Source of the DNA: Bacillaceae bacterium S4-13-56
GTDB lineage: Bacteria; Bacillota; Bacilli; Bacillales; JAWJLM01
Assembly (NCBI GenBank): GCA_040191315.1
Contig: JAWJLM010000004.1
Location: 78,767 to 142,766 of the forward strand
Reading direction: 5' to 3'
Length of the DNA stretch: 64,000 bases
Shown here: in pieces, positions 61,165 to 64,000 of the stretch
Numbering within the stretch: position 1 is the first letter of the stretch
How the letters are laid out: each line of letters begins with the position of its first letter
Program-made: the position numbers and the translations under genes
The notes under the pieces: generated by a model
What the model was told of the DNA's origin: nothing
What the model saw: the letters and a program-made list of their open reading frames with translations, nothing else
The model's database searches: none

Positions 61165-62200
61165 AAGCATTATCCTCCAAATAACCTTGAACGGACTCAT
61201 AGGATACAATCTGTCTTTGTAAGAGGGATTTTAAGTTCATTTCCAGTGTGTGCATACCAACATCTCTGGATGTTTGCATTAGGTTTGGAAGTTGGTGTAT
61301 TTTTTGATTACGAATTAAATTACTTACAGCGTGGGTCTGTACTAATATTTCTGTTGCGGCGATTCGGCCAGTTCCTGTCTTCAATGGAAATAATCTCTGT
61401 GATATAACACCTATGAGCACGGAAGCTAGCTGAAACCGTATTTGTGCTTGTTGCTCCGCTGGAAAAACATCGACAATTCTTTCAATGGTTGCTGGTGCAC
61501 TATTCGTATGCAATGTTCCAAATACTAAGTGCCCCGTTTCAGCTGCTGTCACAGCTGTTGAAATTGTTTCAAGATCTCTCATTTCCCCAACAAGGATTAC
61601 ATCAGGGTCTTGTCGGAGGGCAGCCCGTAACCCGGTAGAGAATTTCTTCGTATCTCTTCCAACTTCACGTTGTTCTATCACTGATTTTTTGTGCTGATGT
61701 ATATATTCAATCGGATCTTCTAATGTAATAATGTGCTTGTTAAAACTGGTATTGATATAATCAATCATTGATGCTAGTGTAGTAGATTTACCACTACCAG
61801 TCGGACCCGTTACCAATACTAGTCCCTGTGGTTTAGATGCTATTTTAGTTAGGACGGTTGGGAGTCGTAACTCTTCAATAACAGGGACTTGAGTAGGAAT
61901 AAGCCTAATGGCAATGGATAAACCGTCATTTTGTTTATAAACATTCACTCTAAACCTTGAGATATCTTTTAGCTCGTAGGAAAAGTCGATTTCTCCATCG
62001 GTTCTTAATGTATCCTCTAAATGGTTTGGCATTAAGTGTAAGGCGATATCCTTCAGTTCTTGATTAGAGTAGGGTGCTAAATCTAACCTCTTTAGTTGAC
62101 CATGAACACGCAATATGGGAGGTAAGCCAGCTGTTAAATGCACATCAGAAGCATATTCCTTATATGCTGAATACAGTAATTTTTCGATATTATCTCTCAT
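61151..62200 (-). CDS. pilT: Pilus retraction ATPase PilT
   Basis: Hexameric ATPase that powers pilus retraction and twitching. It is 349 aa. The Walker A box is VTGPTGSGKSTTLASM, the Asp box is LEDPIEYIHQHKKSVIEQRE, the Walker B region is DVILVGEMRDLETI and the His box is GHLVFGTLHTNSA. The AIRA-like motif expected near the C-terminus is not clear. It starts behind AGGAGG, 25 nt after pilB. Confidence 0.94.
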   Translation of the reverse strand: MRDNIEKLLYSAYKEYASDVHLTAGLPPILRVHGQLKRLDLAPYSNQELKDIALHLMPNHLEDTLRTDGEIDFSYELKDISRFRVNVYKQNDGLSIAIRLIPTQVPVIEELRLPTVLTKIASKPQGLVLVTGPTGSGKSTTLASMIDYINTSFNKHIITLEDPIEYIHQHKKSVIEQREVGRDTKKFSTGLRAALRQDPDVILVGEMRDLETISTAVTAAETGHLVFGTLHTNSAPATIERIVDVFPAEQQAQIRFQLASVLIGVISQRLFPLKTGTGRIAATEILVQTHAVSNLIRNQKIHQLPNLMQTSRDVGMHTLEMNLKSLLQRQIVSYESVQGYLEDNAYGSI

Positions 62201-62224
62201 GCCTGTCCTCCTGACTTCATAAAG

Positions 62225-63889
62225 CTAGTCTAATGTCACCCTTAAAATTTCCTCCATGGACGTAATTCCTTTTTTTACTTTTTGCAAACCATCTTCAATT
62301 AAAAATTTCAATCCGTTTTTAACGGCGATGTTTCGTATTGAAATCGTTGACTCATTATTTAGCAAGGCTTGTCTGATTTCATCATCGACAACAAGTACTT
62401 CATGAATGGCTGTTCTGCCCTTGTATCCTGTCATATTACAATTGGGACATCCTTTGCCGTAATACGTTTCTTCAATAGAAAGACCATATTTATTAAAGAT
62501 TTCTTTTTCCCTAACGGTTGCTTCTTGTTGTTGTTTACAATCACGACAAATTTTGCGTACTAATCTTTGAGACACTACTCCATTTAAGGAAGTAGCAATT
62601 AAAAACAATTCCACACCCATATCTTTTAAACGGTTAATTGTTTCAATTGAGTTGTTTGTATGTAACGTGCTAAATACTAAGTGGCCAGTAATAGAGGCTC
62701 TTATTGCCATTTCAGCTGTTTCTCTATCTCGTATCTCACCAACCATAATAATGTTGGGATCTTGGCGTAAAATAGAACGCAAACCAGTAGCAAAAGTTAA
62801 GCCTACATTGGGGTTTACCTGGATTTGATTAATCCCTTCAACTTGGTACTCAACCGGATCCTCAATTGTAATAATATTAACTTCCTCATTATTTAACTTC
62901 GTTAAAGCAGCGTACATGGTTGATGACTTACCTGACCCAGTTGGACCGGTAAGTAAAACTATTCCATGAGGTTGCTTCATTAACCGTTGAAATTTATTTA
63001 CATTATCTTCTTCAAATCCAATTTGAGTAATGTCTTTATTAGCCATACTAAAATCCAATAAACGTATTACAATTTTTTCCCCAAAAATAGTAGGCAATGT
63101 ACTAATTCGTAAATCGATTTGTCGATGATCCAAATTTAGTTTTATCCTTCCATCCTGAGGTACTCTCTGCTCCGTAATATCCATATTAGATAGGATCTTT
63201 ATACGTGTTATTAACGATCCTTGTATATGCTTAGGAAGATTCCTCTCTGTACGTAAATTTCCATCTATTCGAAATCGAACGACTGTTTTTGTCTCTAAAC
63301 AATCAATATGAATGTCACTTGCTTGTTGAACAACTGCTTGTTGTAGTATCTGATTCAAAAGTTTAATAGCAGGTGAGTCATTATCTTCGATTTGTGCTAC
63401 TTCATTTTGATTGGCAGCTATATTTTTAGAATCACTAAGTTCATTAGCAAATTCATCAATTTCATATAATTTACTAATACTACGAACAATATCATCCTTT
63501 GTTGCGATTAGCGGTTCAATACTAAAACCAGTGGAAAGCCTCAAGTCATTTATCACAAGATAGTCTAAAGGATCTGCGATAGCAATATATAGTTTTCTCG
63601 TTTCTTTCCTTAATGGTAGGACAAGGTTTCTTTTAGCAAATTCCTTTGGTACCATTTTTAATAGCGATGTATCAAAAGGATAGTTATACAATGTAACGCG
63701 TGGGATACCTAATTGGAACTCTAAAACTTCCACAAGCTGCATTTCCGTTACCAAGCCCTTTTGTACTAAAAGGTCTCCTAATTTCTGGTTAGGGCTTTTT
63801 TCCTTTAGGCTTTCTTCTAGTTGTTGTTGGGTAATGACACCTGATTCTACTAACAAATCACCCAAACGCATATTTTTTTGAATAGTCAT
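62225..63889 (-). CDS. pilB: Pilus extension ATPase PilB (GspE family)
   Basis: Assembly ATPase that powers pilus extension. It is 554 aa. The N-terminal region (RLGDLLVESGVITQQQLEES and LGDLLVQKGLVTEMQLVEVL) is an MshEN-type domain, which in other bacteria binds cyclic di-GMP. The Walker A box GPTGSGKSSTMYA, the Asp box EDPVEYQVEGINQIQVN and the tetracysteine CRDC ... CPNC lie in the C-terminal half. It is the first gene of the operon; the ATG follows GGAGGTGAGG. Confidence 0.95.
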   Translation of the reverse strand: MTIQKNMRLGDLLVESGVITQQQLEESLKEKSPNQKLGDLLVQKGLVTEMQLVEVLEFQLGIPRVTLYNYPFDTSLLKMVPKEFAKRNLVLPLRKETRKLYIAIADPLDYLVINDLRLSTGFSIEPLIATKDDIVRSISKLYEIDEFANELSDSKNIAANQNEVAQIEDNDSPAIKLLNQILQQAVVQQASDIHIDCLETKTVVRFRIDGNLRTERNLPKHIQGSLITRIKILSNMDITEQRVPQDGRIKLNLDHRQIDLRISTLPTIFGEKIVIRLLDFSMANKDITQIGFEEDNVNKFQRLMKQPHGIVLLTGPTGSGKSSTMYAALTKLNNEEVNIITIEDPVEYQVEGINQIQVNPNVGLTFATGLRSILRQDPNIIMVGEIRDRETAEMAIRASITGHLVFSTLHTNNSIETINRLKDMGVELFLIATSLNGVVSQRLVRKICRDCKQQQEATVREKEIFNKYGLSIEETYYGKGCPNCNMTGYKGRTAIHEVLVVDDEIRQALLNNESTISIRNIAVKNGLKFLIEDGLQKVKKGITSMEEILRVTLD

Positions 63890-64000
63890 TACCTCACCTC
63901 CGGGAAAGGTTATAATAAAACAAAATTCGACCTGAAAAATAGTTGTATTCTCCTATTTATCTTAGAGCCACAGGACAAAATTAAAATCCTGATAAAGCAA
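63890..64000 (-). promoter_or_regulatory. Upstream region of the pil operon (runs off window)
   Basis: 111 nt upstream of pilB on the minus strand. The AT-rich TTTTATTATAAC at about 63910-63921 could be a -10 region. No riboswitch was recognised in the part seen. Confidence 0.35.

Noticed and set aside
1..64000. rRNA and tRNA genes
   Set aside because: No conserved rRNA segments and no cloverleaf with the GGTTCRA arm were noticed on either strand.

Overview
The window comes from a low-GC, endospore-forming member of the Bacillaceae (a Bacillus-like genus; species not determinable from the sequence alone). The evidence is a GerA-type germinant-receptor operon, CotF-like and YjcZ-type spore proteins, strong AGGAGG ribosome-binding sites, MreBH, GlpP antitermination, and guanine- and glycine-type riboswitches. 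No rRNA, tRNA, CRISPR array or intact transposon or prophage was seen.

Layout. 1-6.1 kb: the end of an MFS transporter, then a ger operon (A, C, a small two-helix D-like protein, B). 6.4-11.4 kb: a molybdopterin oxidoreductase operon (Tat-exported catalytic subunit, four-cluster ferredoxin subunit, NrfD membrane anchor, TorD chaperone). 12-17.3 kb: mqo, sstT, a small ORF, a decayed DUF3231 gene, iadA. 17.4-20.3 kb: a transposase remnant and three pilin-like genes. 20.6-25.4 kb: glpCBA (minus strand) behind a GlpP-type leader, with glpP divergent. 25.5-28.1 kb: an acidic secreted DUF5667 protein, a DUF2500 protein and an HTH protein. 28.2-38.6 kb: an acyl-CoA catabolic cluster with a TetR regulator and two matching operator-like palindromes. 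It contains an ACAD11/LvaC-like dehydrogenase and an ACAD10/11- or LvaA-like kinase, which suggests catabolism of 4-hydroxy acids through phosphorylated acyl-CoAs. 38.7-50 kb: hemolysin III, a GNAT gene with an in-frame stop, an orphan guanine riboswitch, a Nudix protein, a glycine-riboswitch ACT/DUF711 pair, a deacetylase with a nonsense codon, a glycosyltransferase, DUF2254 and an Fsr-like MFS with a long structured leader. 50.5-56.1 kb: small spore or conserved proteins, HIT, mreBH, MOSC, DUF1992 and an SRAP peptidase. 56.4-64 kb: a type IV pilus operon read on the minus strand, pilB-pilT-pilC-pilA-pilD-pilM-pilN-pilO. The pilin-like trio at 17.9 kb may supply its minor pilins.

The most unusual content is intergenic. 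(1) Four gene-free regions (33.0, 41.2, 43.6 and 48.4 kb) carry a short word repeated at close to constant spacing: about 20-21 nt at three loci and about 27 nt, with alternating strand, at the fourth. The word differs by locus: GAGCATA, GACGCRCGG, GATGCGT, and GAGTTTT alternating with AAACTC. At 43.6 kb this has become fourteen 82-bp tandem units of four sub-units each. (2) A dispersed two-hairpin repeat of about 160-235 nt occurs six times, once inside the ger operon where it supplies the stop codon of a gene. (3) A second, composite repeat family (GTCTAGCTCCAG-type) occurs four times.
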